NCBI GenBank assembly: GCA_002361615.1
Contig: DETK01000033.1
Location: 1 to 64,000, forward strand
Source of the DNA: Bacteroidales bacterium UBA3290
GTDB taxonomy: Bacteria; Bacteroidota; Bacteroidia; Bacteroidales; UBA932
Direction of reading: 5' to 3'
DNA: 64,000 bases
Of this stretch, positions 51,022 to 60,852 are shown in pieces. The notes beneath the pieces were generated by a model. That model did no database searches and was not told where the DNA came from. It saw only the letters and a list, made by a program, of their open reading frames with translations. Both the position numbers and the translations under genes were made by a program. The stretch's first letter is position 1. The number at the start of each line of letters is the position of its first letter.

Positions 51022-53337
51022 ATGAAACCTGTTCTCAAAGCTTTGGCGTGGGGCATCCTGGCCTTTTTCCTTGCCGGATGCGCTTCGCACAAACCCTCTT
51101 TTGTCACTGTCGAAGACGGACATTTCGTCCGGGACGGAAAACCCTACACGTTTATCGGCACCAACTTCTGGTACGGACCCATACTTGCCTCCGAAGGCCG
51201 GGGAGGGGATATCGCCCGCCTCAGGAAGGAACTCGACGCCCTGAAAGGACTGGGCATCGACAATCTCCGGGTACTGGTGGGCGGTGATGGCGCCGACGGC
51301 GTCTATTCCCGCGTCGAACCTACCCTGCAGACTTCCCCCGGCGTGTACAATGACACGCTGCTGGTCGGCCTCGACCGCTTCCTGGTTGAACTGGGGAAGC
51401 GCGACATGCAGGCAGTTCTCTATGTGAACAACTCCTGGGAATGGACAGGCGGCTACGGTCAGTATCTGGAATGGGCGACGGGCGAGAAGACCCTGATCCC
51501 GCTGGTCGACGGCTACTGGCCCTTCATGCAGCAGATGCGCAAATTCCAGACCTCTGAGGCAGCGCAACAGCTCTATTTCAACCATCTGCGCAATATCGTC
51601 TCACGCGTGAATTCCTTGACCGGCAAACCTTACAAGGACGATCCGGCCATCTTCGCCTGGCAGCTGGGCAACGAACCCCGCTGTTTCTCCGACGACCCGG
51701 AGGTCCGGGCGGGTTTCATCGGTTGGATGACCGAAGCCGCCCGCATCGTCAAAGAGCTGGACGGCAACCATCTCCTGTCGACCGGCAACGAAGGCCTGAT
51801 GGGCTGCGAAGAGGATCGTGAACTGCTGCGCGCTGTGAACGAAATCCCTGGCATCGACTATATGACGATCCATATCTGGCCCTACAACTGGAGTTGGGTG
51901 CGGCCCGACCATCTGACGGAGGATGTTGATGCGGCTATCGAGCGGACCCAAGCCTATCTGCTCGAGCACAAGACCCTGGCCGCGGAGCTCTCGCTCCCGG
52001 TGGTGGCTGAGGAGTTCGGCTTCCCGCGCGATGGGTTCCAAGCTTCGATGGAGGCTCCGACAACGGCCCGCGACCGTTATTATGCCTATGTGTTCAGCCA
52101 GGTCGGCAGCTATCTCGACGGCGCGAATTTCTGGGGCTGGAGCGGATACGCGGTTCCGAACCACGAACAGTGGGAATCGGGCGATCCCTATACCGGCGAC
52201 CCTTCCCAGGAAGCGCAGGGTCTCAACGGTGTCTATCTCACGGATTCCACGGTCGGCGTGATCCGGGATGCAAATGCGCGCCTGGCTTCCTGTGCTGCAG
52301 ATGCAGCGAAGCAGGAAGAGACGCCCCGTGCACAGCTGATCGATAGACTCGGGAAGCTTTCCGCACAGGGCAAGATCCTTTACGGACATCAGGATGACCT
52401 GGTATATGGCCATAATTGGCTGGTCACGGACGTGGCAAACGATCCACTGGAACGCTCCGACGTCCGGGACGTGACAGGGTCCTGGCCCGCCATGGTGGGT
52501 TTCGACCTGGGCGGCATTGAACTGGGCAACCCGGCCAATCTGGACGGCGTCCCGTTCGACCTGATGCGCCGGGCTGCCTGCGCACATGCCGAAAGAGGCG
52601 GTGTGGTCACCTTCTCGTGGCATCCGCGCAATCCGCTGACGGGCGGCGACGCGTGGGACATCTCCTCTGACGAAGTGGTGTGGGGCATCCTTCCCGGCGG
52701 CGAAAAGCACGCCGAATTCAGCCTGTGGCTGGAGCGGGCCGCCGATTTCATCGAAAGCCTCGGCGGAATCCCGGTGGTTTTCCGTCCCTGGCACGAGAAC
52801 ATCGGCAGCTGGTTCTGGTGGGGCTGGCGTCTCTGCTCCGCCCGTGAATACAAGGCTCTGTACCGGATGACCTGGTCGTATTTCACCCACGACCGGGGAC
52901 TCGACAACATCGTCTGGTGCTATTCTCCGAACGGTCCGATCTCGCCGGAAGACTACCTGTCCCGCTATCCCGGTGACGACTGTGTGGATATTCTGGGAAC
53001 GGACATTTACGAGTATAAGGGAGAGAATGAGGGACTTGATTCAGCCGGCATCCGTTTCGGAAAGCAAGTGCGTGAGATGCTGGGCGTGCTGAAGCCTGTT
53101 GCCGAGGCGCACGGCAAACTCCTGTGCCTGTCGGAGACAGGCCTGGAGAGTCTTGCTGACCCGCAGTGGTGGTCTGGTGTCCTGTATCCGGCCATCGAGG
53201 GTTCCGGCATCTGCTATGTGCTCACCTGGCGCAACGCGCACGACCGGCCCGACCATTTCTATGCACCTTGGAAGGGCTTTGAAAACGAAGAAGATTTCAG
53301 ACAATTCTGCGATAAGGAATCCATCATCCTGCTATGA
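51022..53337 (+). CDS. Bimodular endo-beta-mannanase, GH5 (GH5_7-like) plus GH26
   Basis: A 771-residue lipoprotein (signal MKPVLKALAWGILAFFLAGC) with two catalytic modules. Residues of about 28-420 are a GH5_7-like mannanase: RDGKPYTFIGTNFWYGP, NLRVLVGGDG, acid/base Glu218 in WQLGNEPR, nucleophile Glu331 in VAEEFGFP. Residues of about 430-771 are a GH26 mannanase: GKILYGHQDDLVYG, acid/base Glu592 in FRPWHENIGSWFWWG, nucleophile Glu705 in LSETGL. Both active sites look intact. It should cut beta-mannan or glucomannan outside the cell and feed GH130. It overlaps the GH130 gene by ATGA. Confidence 0.93.
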   Translation: MKPVLKALAWGILAFFLAGCASHKPSFVTVEDGHFVRDGKPYTFIGTNFWYGPILASEGRGGDIARLRKELDALKGLGIDNLRVLVGGDGADGVYSRVEPTLQTSPGVYNDTLLVGLDRFLVELGKRDMQAVLYVNNSWEWTGGYGQYLEWATGEKTLIPLVDGYWPFMQQMRKFQTSEAAQQLYFNHLRNIVSRVNSLTGKPYKDDPAIFAWQLGNEPRCFSDDPEVRAGFIGWMTEAARIVKELDGNHLLSTGNEGLMGCEEDRELLRAVNEIPGIDYMTIHIWPYNWSWVRPDHLTEDVDAAIERTQAYLLEHKTLAAELSLPVVAEEFGFPRDGFQASMEAPTTARDRYYAYVFSQVGSYLDGANFWGWSGYAVPNHEQWESGDPYTGDPSQEAQGLNGVYLTDSTVGVIRDANARLASCAADAAKQEETPRAQLIDRLGKLSAQGKILYGHQDDLVYGHNWLVTDVANDPLERSDVRDVTGSWPAMVGFDLGGIELGNPANLDGVPFDLMRRAACAHAERGGVVTFSWHPRNPLTGGDAWDISSDEVVWGILPGGEKHAEFSLWLERAADFIESLGGIPVVFRPWHENIGSWFWWGWRLCSAREYKALYRMTWSYFTHDRGLDNIVWCYSPNGPISPEDYLSRYPGDDCVDILGTDIYEYKGENEGLDSAGIRFGKQVREMLGVLKPVAEAHGKLLCLSETGLESLADPQWWSGVLYPAIEGSGICYVLTWRNAHDRPDHFYAPWKGFENEEDFRQFCDKESIILL

Positions 53338-54488
53338 CCTACGAAAAGAGACTTTCCCGGCTGCGGAAGACGCACCGGGAATTGATTGAACTGAAGAATG
53401 TTCCCGTCGAAGGGAACGGTGTTTATGAAAGATATGCAAATCCGGTGCTGACGGCGGAGCATGCTCCTCTGGAGTGGCGCTACGACCTGCATCCGGATAC
53501 GAATCCCTACTTGCTGGAGCGCTTCGGCATCCATGCCGTGTTCAATGCCGGCGCCATCAAGTGGAATGGAAAATATGTCCTGGTCGCACGGGTTGAAGGG
53601 GCGGACCGCAAATCTTTCTTCGCTGTGGCGGAGAGTCCCAACGGTGTCGACAATTTCCGTTTCTGGTCCCGTCCCGTGACGATGCCTGAGTATGGCGAAC
53701 CTGCCACCAATATCTACGACATGCGGCTGACTGCGCATGAAGACGGCTGGATCTACGGCATTTTCTGCGTGGAACGCAAGGATCCCGCCCGGCCCGACGA
53801 CCTGTCGGCCGCCGTGGCCGCCGCCGGCGTGGCCCGCACGCACGACCTGGTCACCTGGGAGCGCCTGCCCGATATCGTGTCGAAGAGCCAGCAGCGCAAC
53901 GTAGTGCTGCATCCCGAGTTCGTGGACGGCAAGTATGCGCTCTATACGCGCCCGCAGGACGGCTTCATCGATGCCGGCGGCGGAGCCGGCATCGGATGGG
54001 CTTTGGTCGACAGCATGGAACACGCCTTCGTTGAAGGCGAGAAGACGCTCAGCCGTCGCTGCTACCATACCATCAAGGAATGCAAGAACGGGGAGGGGCC
54101 GCACCCCATCAAGACACCGCAGGGTTGGCTGCACCTGGCACATGGAGTCCGGGGCTGTGCCTCCGGCCTGCGTTATGTCCTGTATCTCTACATGACGGCA
54201 CTGGATGATCCGGCGCGCGTGATTGCCGAACCCGCCGGTTTCTTCATGGCGCCCGAGGGCGGGGAATATGTAGGCGACGTGATGAATGTCCTTTTCTCCA
54301 ACGGGTGGATCTGCGATCCGGACGGGAAGGTGTTCATCTATTACGCTTCGTCCGATACCCGGCTCCACGTCGCCACATCAACGGTGGACCGGCTGGTGGA
54401 CTACTGCCTGCACACCGCCCCCGACGGCTTGCGCACAGGCCTTTCCGTCAAGACTTTGAATGAACTTATTGACAGAAATATACGATGA
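53334..54488 (+). CDS. GH130 phosphorylase, probably 4-O-beta-mannosyl-glucose phosphorylase
   Basis: A 384-residue cytoplasmic enzyme with no signal peptide. GH130_1-like motifs are GIHAVFNAGAIKWNGKYVLV, ARVEGADRKSFFAVAES, ATNIYDMRLT (expected catalytic Asp), and HTIKECKNGEGPHPIKTPQG with WLHLAHGV. Members phosphorolyse mannosyl-glucose to mannose 1-phosphate and glucose, completing (gluco)mannan breakdown after import. It is ATGA-coupled to both the mannanase and the esterase. The subfamily call rests on motif memory. Confidence 0.9.
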   Translation: MTYEKRLSRLRKTHRELIELKNVPVEGNGVYERYANPVLTAEHAPLEWRYDLHPDTNPYLLERFGIHAVFNAGAIKWNGKYVLVARVEGADRKSFFAVAESPNGVDNFRFWSRPVTMPEYGEPATNIYDMRLTAHEDGWIYGIFCVERKDPARPDDLSAAVAAAGVARTHDLVTWERLPDIVSKSQQRNVVLHPEFVDGKYALYTRPQDGFIDAGGGAGIGWALVDSMEHAFVEGEKTLSRRCYHTIKECKNGEGPHPIKTPQGWLHLAHGVRGCASGLRYVLYLYMTALDDPARVIAEPAGFFMAPEGGEYVGDVMNVLFSNGWICDPDGKVFIYYASSDTRLHVATSTVDRLVDYCLHTAPDGLRTGLSVKTLNELIDRNIR

Positions 54489-55930
54489 AGAAACTCCTGC
54501 TTCTGGCCTGGCTGCTTCCGACAGCCTTCCTGCTCCGGGCGGAGCCTTTGCAGCTTGCCCACCTGTTTTCCGACCATATGGTCCTCCAGCGCGAGACCGC
54601 AGCCCCCGTCTGGGGTTGGGGAGAACCCGGCAAGACCGTCGCCGTGGAAGGATCCTGGGACGGCCTGGTGGTGAAGACCCGGATTGCCGAAGACGGTTCC
54701 TGGCGCGTAACGCTCTCCACCGGCGAAGCCGGCGGCCCCTATACCCTCAAGGTCAGCTGCGGAAAGGAATCCCTGACCGTGTCCGACGTGATGCTCGGGG
54801 AAGTGTGGGTCTGCAGCGGCCAGTCGAATATGGAAATGCCCATGCGCGGCTTCGGCTTCCAGCAGATTGACGGATTCCGGGACAACCTGCTGGAGGCGGC
54901 TGAATACGCTTCCCGCATCCGTCTGTTCGACGTCAAGTCCGATACCACGCACGTGGTGCAGCGCGACGTTGAAAACGTTTGGGAATACACGGTCCCGGAG
55001 GTCTATTCCAAGACTTCGGCCGTGGCTTATCTGTTCGCCAAGCGGCTTACCCGCAACCTGGGTGTCCCCGTGGGCATCATCGTCAATGCCTGGGGCGGCA
55101 GCCGTATCGAGCCCTGGATGACGATGGAAGCGGTGGAAAACGCCGGAATCTCCGAGGCGGACCTGGCCATGATCCGGGAACTGCATGAAACGGCGGGCCT
55201 GTATCCCAACGGCGTAGCGACCTGCTGGAGCGGTCGCATGGCGCCTCTCGCCGGCTATGCCGCCAAGGGATTCCTCTGGTACCAGGGTTGTTCCAACATC
55301 GGTCAGGACTGCTACGATTTGCTGCAGGCCTCGATGGTTCGGCTCTGGCGCGATGCCTGGGGAAGGGGAGACCTCCCGTTCATCTATGCCCTGCTGGCAC
55401 CTTACGACCATGGCACAGCCGACGGAAGATGGCGTCCCAAGTTCGTGGAGACGCAGATGCATACGCAGGAACTGATTGCCAAAACCTACGCCGTCTGTCT
55501 CGAGACCCTGGGCAATGAAGTGACGATTCACCCCCCGCGCAAACAGGAAGTGGCCGACATGATGGCGCTCCGTGCACTCAGCTCCGCTTATGGGATGCCT
55601 GTCGGCATGACGGTAGATTATCCGACGCCCAAGTCGATCGACTACCTCGAAGACGGACGGGTCAAGATCCTTTTCAACAATGTCTGGTCGAACCTGCAGT
55701 CGATCAGCTCGCGCGGAATCACCGGATTTGAACTCGCCGGTGAAGACCGCGTGTTCCATCTTGCTGAGGCAGAGGTGGACTGGGACGGCCAGACCGTCTA
55801 TGTCCGCTGTGCCGAAGTTCCTGCTCCCGTCGCGGTGCGTTACAGCTACCGCAACTGGATGGGCGCCAACCTGCAGACCTCTTACGGTATCCCCGTCCCC
55901 CCTTTCCGCAGTGATGACTGGCCCCTTTAA
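54485..55930 (+). CDS. Sialate O-acetylesterase-type SGNH carbohydrate acetylesterase
   Basis: A 481-residue secreted esterase. Signal MKKLLLLAWLLPTAFLLRA, an N-terminal beta domain (LFSDHMVLQRETAAPVWGWG), then the SGNH core with EVWVCSGQSNMEMPM (Ser), NAWGGSRIEPWM (Gly), FLWYQGCSNI (Asn region) and VTIHPPRKQE (His). In a mannanase operon it most likely removes acetyl groups from mannan or xyloglucan and not from sialic acid. It is coupled to GH130 by ATGA and precedes the GH31 gene by 24 nt. Confidence 0.9.
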   Translation: MKKLLLLAWLLPTAFLLRAEPLQLAHLFSDHMVLQRETAAPVWGWGEPGKTVAVEGSWDGLVVKTRIAEDGSWRVTLSTGEAGGPYTLKVSCGKESLTVSDVMLGEVWVCSGQSNMEMPMRGFGFQQIDGFRDNLLEAAEYASRIRLFDVKSDTTHVVQRDVENVWEYTVPEVYSKTSAVAYLFAKRLTRNLGVPVGIIVNAWGGSRIEPWMTMEAVENAGISEADLAMIRELHETAGLYPNGVATCWSGRMAPLAGYAAKGFLWYQGCSNIGQDCYDLLQASMVRLWRDAWGRGDLPFIYALLAPYDHGTADGRWRPKFVETQMHTQELIAKTYAVCLETLGNEVTIHPPRKQEVADMMALRALSSAYGMPVGMTVDYPTPKSIDYLEDGRVKILFNNVWSNLQSISSRGITGFELAGEDRVFHLAEAEVDWDGQTVYVRCAEVPAPVAVRYSYRNWMGANLQTSYGIPVPPFRSDDWPL

Positions 55931-55954
55931 ACCTGAACCTGAAACATTCCGAAC

Positions 55955-58744
55955 ATGAAAAAAACGCTCCTCCTCTTACTGATTCCCCTGCTGCTGGTAT
56001 CCTGCCAGAAAGCCTATACCGTCAAAGGCGACAAAGTGACGATACCGTGCACGGATATGACCATCCGGCTGCAGGTTGTCACGCCCGCCATCGTTCACGT
56101 ATCCGCTGTTCCGGACGGCCGTTTTTCTGACCGGAAAAGCCTGGCCGTGCTGCCCCAGCAGGGCTGCCGGGATTTCGAAGTGACCGAAGCCGGCGGCAAG
56201 GTTAGGCTGGCGACCGACAGTCTCATCGTGGAGGTCTATAAGGCTTCCGGCACCGTGAACCTTTTCAAGGGTGACGGGACGCCGCTCCTTTCGGAAGGTT
56301 GTTTCGCCTTCACGCCCATTGAGGTCGAAGGCAAGAAGGCCTGGTCGGTCCGCACGGCTTTTGAGCCCGATCCGGACGATTCTTTCTACGGTCTGGGGCA
56401 GCATCAGGCCGGCGAGTTCGACCATAGGGGCCGCAGCGAGGAACTCTACCAGTACAACACCAAGGTGAGCGTGCCGATGGTCGTCTCTACGGGCGGCTAC
56501 GGTCTGATGTTCGACGCCTATTCGCTCAGCCGCTGGGGCAATCCAGAACCCTACAAGCAATTGGGTGAACTGTTGAAGATTTACGACAAGGAGGGTGTGG
56601 AAGGCGCGCTGACCGGCACCTATAAACCGGCCAAGGGAGCACCTGTGGTGCAGCGTGAAGACAGTCTCTTCTATGAAAATGAGGTCGCCGTCAAGCTTTT
56701 GCCTGAAATCCCGCTCAGCGGCGCAAAAGTCGTGTATGAAGGTTTCCTGGAAGCGCCCAAGACGGCAGACTACCATTTCAGCCAGTACTATGCCGGTTTC
56801 CAGACGACGACGGTGGGCGGACAGGAGATGATGTCGCGCCGCTGGCGTCCGGCCTGGAACCCCAACAGCTACAAGTTTACGGTTCATCTGGAGGAAGGCG
56901 TGAAGACGCCCGTCCGCATCGAATGGGAACCTGACGGTGATGTATCGTACATCGGCTTGCGCGTGGCTCCGCCCCAGACGCCTGAAGAAGAATCGCTCGT
57001 GAGTTTCTGGTCGGAATTCGAGCCGCAGGCGGACTTTTATTTCATGACGGGCGATACCTACGACGAGGTAATCAGTCACTATCGCAGACTGACCGGAAAG
57101 GCGCCTGTGATGCCCAAATGGGTGATGGGTTTCTGGCAGAGCCGCGAGCGCTATTCGACGCAGGCTGAACTGGTGGAAACGCTGGCCGAGTTCCGTAAGA
57201 GACACATTCCTGTGGACAACATCGTCCAGGACTGGCAGTACTGGAAAGAGGACCAGTGGGGTAGCCACGAGTTCGACGAGACGCGTTATCCGGATCCTGA
57301 AAAGATGATGGACGACGTGCATGCGATGCACGGCCGGCTGATGATCAGCGTCTGGCCGAAATTCTACACCAATACGGATAATTACAAGGAACTCAAGGCC
57401 GCCGGCTATGCTTACACGCACGCCGAGGATACCGGCCTCGTGGACTGGCTGGGTCACAAGCAGACCTTCTACGACGCCTACGCCGAAGGCGGCCGGGCCA
57501 TGTTCTGGCGCCAGATCGACGAAAACCTCTATACCCGCTACGGCCGCAAGATCGACGCCTGGTGGATGGATGCCAGCGAACCGAACCTGCGCGACTGCCT
57601 GCCGATGGACTATCTGAAATGGCTCACGACGCCGACGGCCCTCGGCCCTTCGACCGAATACATGAACGCCTATTCCATCGTCAATGCCGACGCCATCTAC
57701 AACGGCCAGCGCGGCATAGAACCTGACAGACGAGTATTCCTGCTCACCCGCAGCGGTTTCCTGGGCGAGCAGCGCTACAGCACCGCCACCTGGAGCGGTG
57801 ACATCGGCACTTCCTGGACCGACATGCGGATCCAGATGGCCGCCGGCCTGGACTTCTCGATGAGCGGCATCCCGTTCTGGGGAATGGACATCGGCGGCTT
57901 CTCGGTGATGAGCAAGTTCTACAATCCGGCCAACCTCGACGAGTGGCGGGAGTTGCAGACGCGCTGGCACCAGTTCGGCACCTTTGTGCCCCTGTTCCGT
58001 ACCCACGGCCAGTGGCCCCGCCGCGAACTCTGGAACATCGCACCCGCCGGGTCCAAGGCCTACGAAAGCATCCTTTGGTATATGCAGCTCCGCTACCGGC
58101 TGATGCCGTATCTCTATTCGATGGCGGGCGCTGTCTATCTCAACGACTATACGATCATGCGCGGCCTTCCGATGGATTTCCCGGACGATCCGGCCGTGCG
58201 CGACCTCTCCGACCAGTGGATGTTCGGTCCGGCGCTGATGGCCTGCCCGGTGAGCGAATACAAGGCCCGCAGCCGCAGCGTCTATTTCCCGGAAGGTGGA
58301 TGGTATGATTTCTATACGGGTGAATACTTCGCGGGCGGCCGCAGCCGCTCGATCCCCGCGCCCTACGAGCGGATGCCGCTCTTCGTGCGTGCCGGGTCCA
58401 TCATTCCCTTCGGTCCTGAGATCGAGTGGACGGGCCAGAAGCCGGACGATGACATCTGCCTCTACATCTATGCAGGTGCCGACGCCCATTTCGACCTTTA
58501 TGAGGATGACGGCGAATCCTATGCCTATGAGCGCGGTGCCTATTCCATCATCTCCATCTCCTGGAACGACGCGGAGCGTGAACTCACCTTCTCCCCGCGC
58601 CAGGGCAGTTTCCCCGGCATGCTGGAGAACCGGCGCTTCCGCATCGTGGTCGTGGACCCCGACAAGCCGCACGGTTACGATCCGGATGCAGCGGAGGATT
58701 ATACGAACTATAACGGAGAACTGTTCTTTACGACGATCCGCTAG
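55955..58744 (+). CDS. GH31 alpha-xylosidase-like enzyme with PA14 insert
   Basis: A 929-residue lipoprotein (signal MKKTLLLLLIPLLLVSC). The order is an N-terminal galactose-mutarotase-like domain (SFYGLGQHQAGEFDHRGR), a PA14 insertion at about residues 225-350 (GFLEAPKTADYHFSQYYAGF), the GH31 barrel from KWVMGFWQSRERY, nucleophile Asp539 in WWMDASEPN, acid/base region ATWSGDIGTSW, and C-terminal beta domains. A PA14-bearing GH31 with this motif set resembles xyloglucan alpha-xylosidases of Bacteroides and Cellvibrio. The downstream xylose genes support release of xylose. Confidence 0.92.
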   Translation: MKKTLLLLLIPLLLVSCQKAYTVKGDKVTIPCTDMTIRLQVVTPAIVHVSAVPDGRFSDRKSLAVLPQQGCRDFEVTEAGGKVRLATDSLIVEVYKASGTVNLFKGDGTPLLSEGCFAFTPIEVEGKKAWSVRTAFEPDPDDSFYGLGQHQAGEFDHRGRSEELYQYNTKVSVPMVVSTGGYGLMFDAYSLSRWGNPEPYKQLGELLKIYDKEGVEGALTGTYKPAKGAPVVQREDSLFYENEVAVKLLPEIPLSGAKVVYEGFLEAPKTADYHFSQYYAGFQTTTVGGQEMMSRRWRPAWNPNSYKFTVHLEEGVKTPVRIEWEPDGDVSYIGLRVAPPQTPEEESLVSFWSEFEPQADFYFMTGDTYDEVISHYRRLTGKAPVMPKWVMGFWQSRERYSTQAELVETLAEFRKRHIPVDNIVQDWQYWKEDQWGSHEFDETRYPDPEKMMDDVHAMHGRLMISVWPKFYTNTDNYKELKAAGYAYTHAEDTGLVDWLGHKQTFYDAYAEGGRAMFWRQIDENLYTRYGRKIDAWWMDASEPNLRDCLPMDYLKWLTTPTALGPSTEYMNAYSIVNADAIYNGQRGIEPDRRVFLLTRSGFLGEQRYSTATWSGDIGTSWTDMRIQMAAGLDFSMSGIPFWGMDIGGFSVMSKFYNPANLDEWRELQTRWHQFGTFVPLFRTHGQWPRRELWNIAPAGSKAYESILWYMQLRYRLMPYLYSMAGAVYLNDYTIMRGLPMDFPDDPAVRDLSDQWMFGPALMACPVSEYKARSRSVYFPEGGWYDFYTGEYFAGGRSRSIPAPYERMPLFVRAGSIIPFGPEIEWTGQKPDDDICLYIYAGADAHFDLYEDDGESYAYERGAYSIISISWNDAERELTFSPRQGSFPGMLENRRFRIVVVDPDKPHGYDPDAAEDYTNYNGELFFTTIR

Positions 58745-58746
58745 CT

Positions 58747-60852
58747 ATGCGCAGAATCCTCACCATCCTTTTGTGCCTGTCACTTCCCTTGTGGCTGTCC
58801 GCCCAGGAAATGCTGTTCGACGACGGCTGGAAGTTTGCATTCGGCAATGCGTCCTCTCCTGAGAAGGACTTCGGGCGCGGCACGGAGTATTTCAACTATT
58901 TCACCAAAGCGGCGTCCATCCACAACAAAGGCCCTTATGCCATGGACTTTGACGATTCGGCCTGGAAGGAGGTGCAGCTGCCCCACGACTGGGTGGTGGA
59001 TCTTCCTTATGCGGCAGAAGCCTCGCACAGCCACGGCTATAAGACGGTGGGCTGGCAGTGGCCCGAGACCAGTGTGGGCTGGTACCGCAAGCATTTCACC
59101 GTCCCGGCCGAGGCGCTCGGCCAGCCCGTCTCGCTCCGCTTCGACGGCATCTTCCGCGATTCGGACATCTGGGTGAACGGCTTCTGGCTGGGCGGCGAGG
59201 AAAGCGGCTATGCCACCGCGAGTTACAATATCGCTGAGTATCTGAATTATGGCGCCGACAACATCGTGACCGTACGCGTGGATGCTACTTTTGAGGAGGG
59301 ATGGTTCTACGAAGGGGCGGGCATCTACCGGCATGTCTGGTTGACTGTCGGTCCGGAGCCTGAAAAGCCGCAGCTGCCGCTTCCCGTCATCACACTCGAT
59401 CCCGACCGCGGGATTCTGGTGGACGGGAAACCGATCCGCATCCGCGGTGCGAACGTCCACCAGGACGCCGCGGGCGTGGGCGCTGCGATTCCCGATGCCC
59501 TGTGGGTCTGGCGCATCAAGCAGCTCAAGAAATACGGTTTCAATGCCATCCGCACCTCCCACAATCCGGTTTCACCCGCGCTGCTCGACATCTGCGACAG
59601 CCTGGGTATGTATGTCCTCGAGGAGACGCGCCTGATGGGTACGAACGATGCCCAGCTCGAACCGCTGCGCAGGATGATCGAACGCGACAAGCATCATCCC
59701 TGCATCATCATGTGGGGCATTGGCAACGAAGAGTGGGGGATTGAGTGGAATGAGAAGGGCGAGCGTATTGCCCGCACGATGACGGAATTCTGCCACAGGG
59801 TCGATCCTACGCGTCCTGTGGTCGTAGCCTCCAGCAGCGGCCCTGAGATTGTCAAGGGGAGCGACGTGGCGGGTTACAACTATATCTTGCAGAACCCGGT
59901 GGACAAGCACCGGGCTGATTATCCCGCCCGCGTGGCCGTGGGTACCGAGGAAACCTCGGGCTGCGGCACCCGCGGGGTGTATTTTGACGATGTGGAGAAC
60001 GGCCGCATGGCCGCGATCAACCGGGGCCCGCAAGGCCCCGACAGCCTGCTCAACTGCATTGAGCGCGGCCTGCAGTTCTACGATGCCCGTCCCTGGCTCG
60101 CCGGCCTGTTCTATTGGACGGGATTCGACTATCGCGGCGAGCCCAATCCGCTGAAATTCCCCGCTACCGGTTCGGAATTCGGCATTCTCGACTACTGCGG
60201 CTTTCCGAAAGACGAGGCTTTCTTCCTGCAATCCTGGTGGACCGACCAGCCGGTGCTGCACATCCTGCCGCACTGGAACCTGGAAGGTCACGAAGGAGAG
60301 AAAGTCCCCGTCTGGGTTTACAGCAATTGCGACGAGGTCGCCCTGTGGGTCAACGGACGCAGTCTGGGCCGCAAGAAGATGCCCCGACTGGGACATCTGG
60401 AGTGGGAAGCCGTCTATCAGCCCGGCCGCGTGCGTGCCGTGGGTTATCGGGGCGGAAAGAAGATATGTGAGGAAACAGTCTATACGGCCGGAGCGCCTGC
60501 TGCCTTGCAGGCAACTGTCGACCGTCCCCGGATTGAGGCGGACGGCCGCGACCTGGCCGTAGTGGAGATAGCTGTGCAGGATGCCCGGGGACGTTTCGCT
60601 CCGACAGCGTGCCTGCCTGTTCAGGTGACTGTCGCCGGTCCCGGCCGGATACTGGGCTATGGGAACGGCGATCCTGCCTTCCAGGGCAGGGAACGGCCCG
60701 AAGATCCGTTCGCCCGAACCTTCACCATCGAATCTTTCAACGGTCTGGCTCAGCTGCTTGTTCAAAGTTCAGGCGGGCCCGGCGATATTTTAGTAACTTT
60801 AGCAGCTGAATCATGTACTTACTCGGTTACGATATCGGCAGTTCGTCCGTAA
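58747..60852 (+). CDS. GH2 beta-galactosidase-like enzyme lacking the Ig-like middle domain
   Basis: A 701-residue secreted enzyme (signal MRRILTILLCLSLPLWLSA). The sugar-binding domain (WKEVQLPHDWVVD, GAGIYRHVWLTV) runs to residue 202 and the barrel begins at about 219 (GKPIRIRGANVHQDAAGVG). Only about 16 residues stand where GH2 proteins carry an Ig-like sandwich of about 100. Acid/base WGIGNEEWG and nucleophile region VGTEETSG are present, as are C-terminal domains (VWVYSNCDEVALWVNGRSLG). It could trim beta-galactose, for instance from xyloglucan side chains. It starts 2 nt after the GH31 stop. Confidence 0.88.
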   Translation: MRRILTILLCLSLPLWLSAQEMLFDDGWKFAFGNASSPEKDFGRGTEYFNYFTKAASIHNKGPYAMDFDDSAWKEVQLPHDWVVDLPYAAEASHSHGYKTVGWQWPETSVGWYRKHFTVPAEALGQPVSLRFDGIFRDSDIWVNGFWLGGEESGYATASYNIAEYLNYGADNIVTVRVDATFEEGWFYEGAGIYRHVWLTVGPEPEKPQLPLPVITLDPDRGILVDGKPIRIRGANVHQDAAGVGAAIPDALWVWRIKQLKKYGFNAIRTSHNPVSPALLDICDSLGMYVLEETRLMGTNDAQLEPLRRMIERDKHHPCIIMWGIGNEEWGIEWNEKGERIARTMTEFCHRVDPTRPVVVASSSGPEIVKGSDVAGYNYILQNPVDKHRADYPARVAVGTEETSGCGTRGVYFDDVENGRMAAINRGPQGPDSLLNCIERGLQFYDARPWLAGLFYWTGFDYRGEPNPLKFPATGSEFGILDYCGFPKDEAFFLQSWWTDQPVLHILPHWNLEGHEGEKVPVWVYSNCDEVALWVNGRSLGRKKMPRLGHLEWEAVYQPGRVRAVGYRGGKKICEETVYTAGAPAALQATVDRPRIEADGRDLAVVEIAVQDARGRFAPTACLPVQVTVAGPGRILGYGNGDPAFQGRERPEDPFARTFTIESFNGLAQLLVQSSGGPGDILVTLAAESCTYSVTISAVRP

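Noticed and set aside
55976..58672. 898-codon open frame antisense to the GH31 gene
   Set aside because: Shadow of a clear GH31 enzyme; composition is typical of reverse-complement GC-rich codons.
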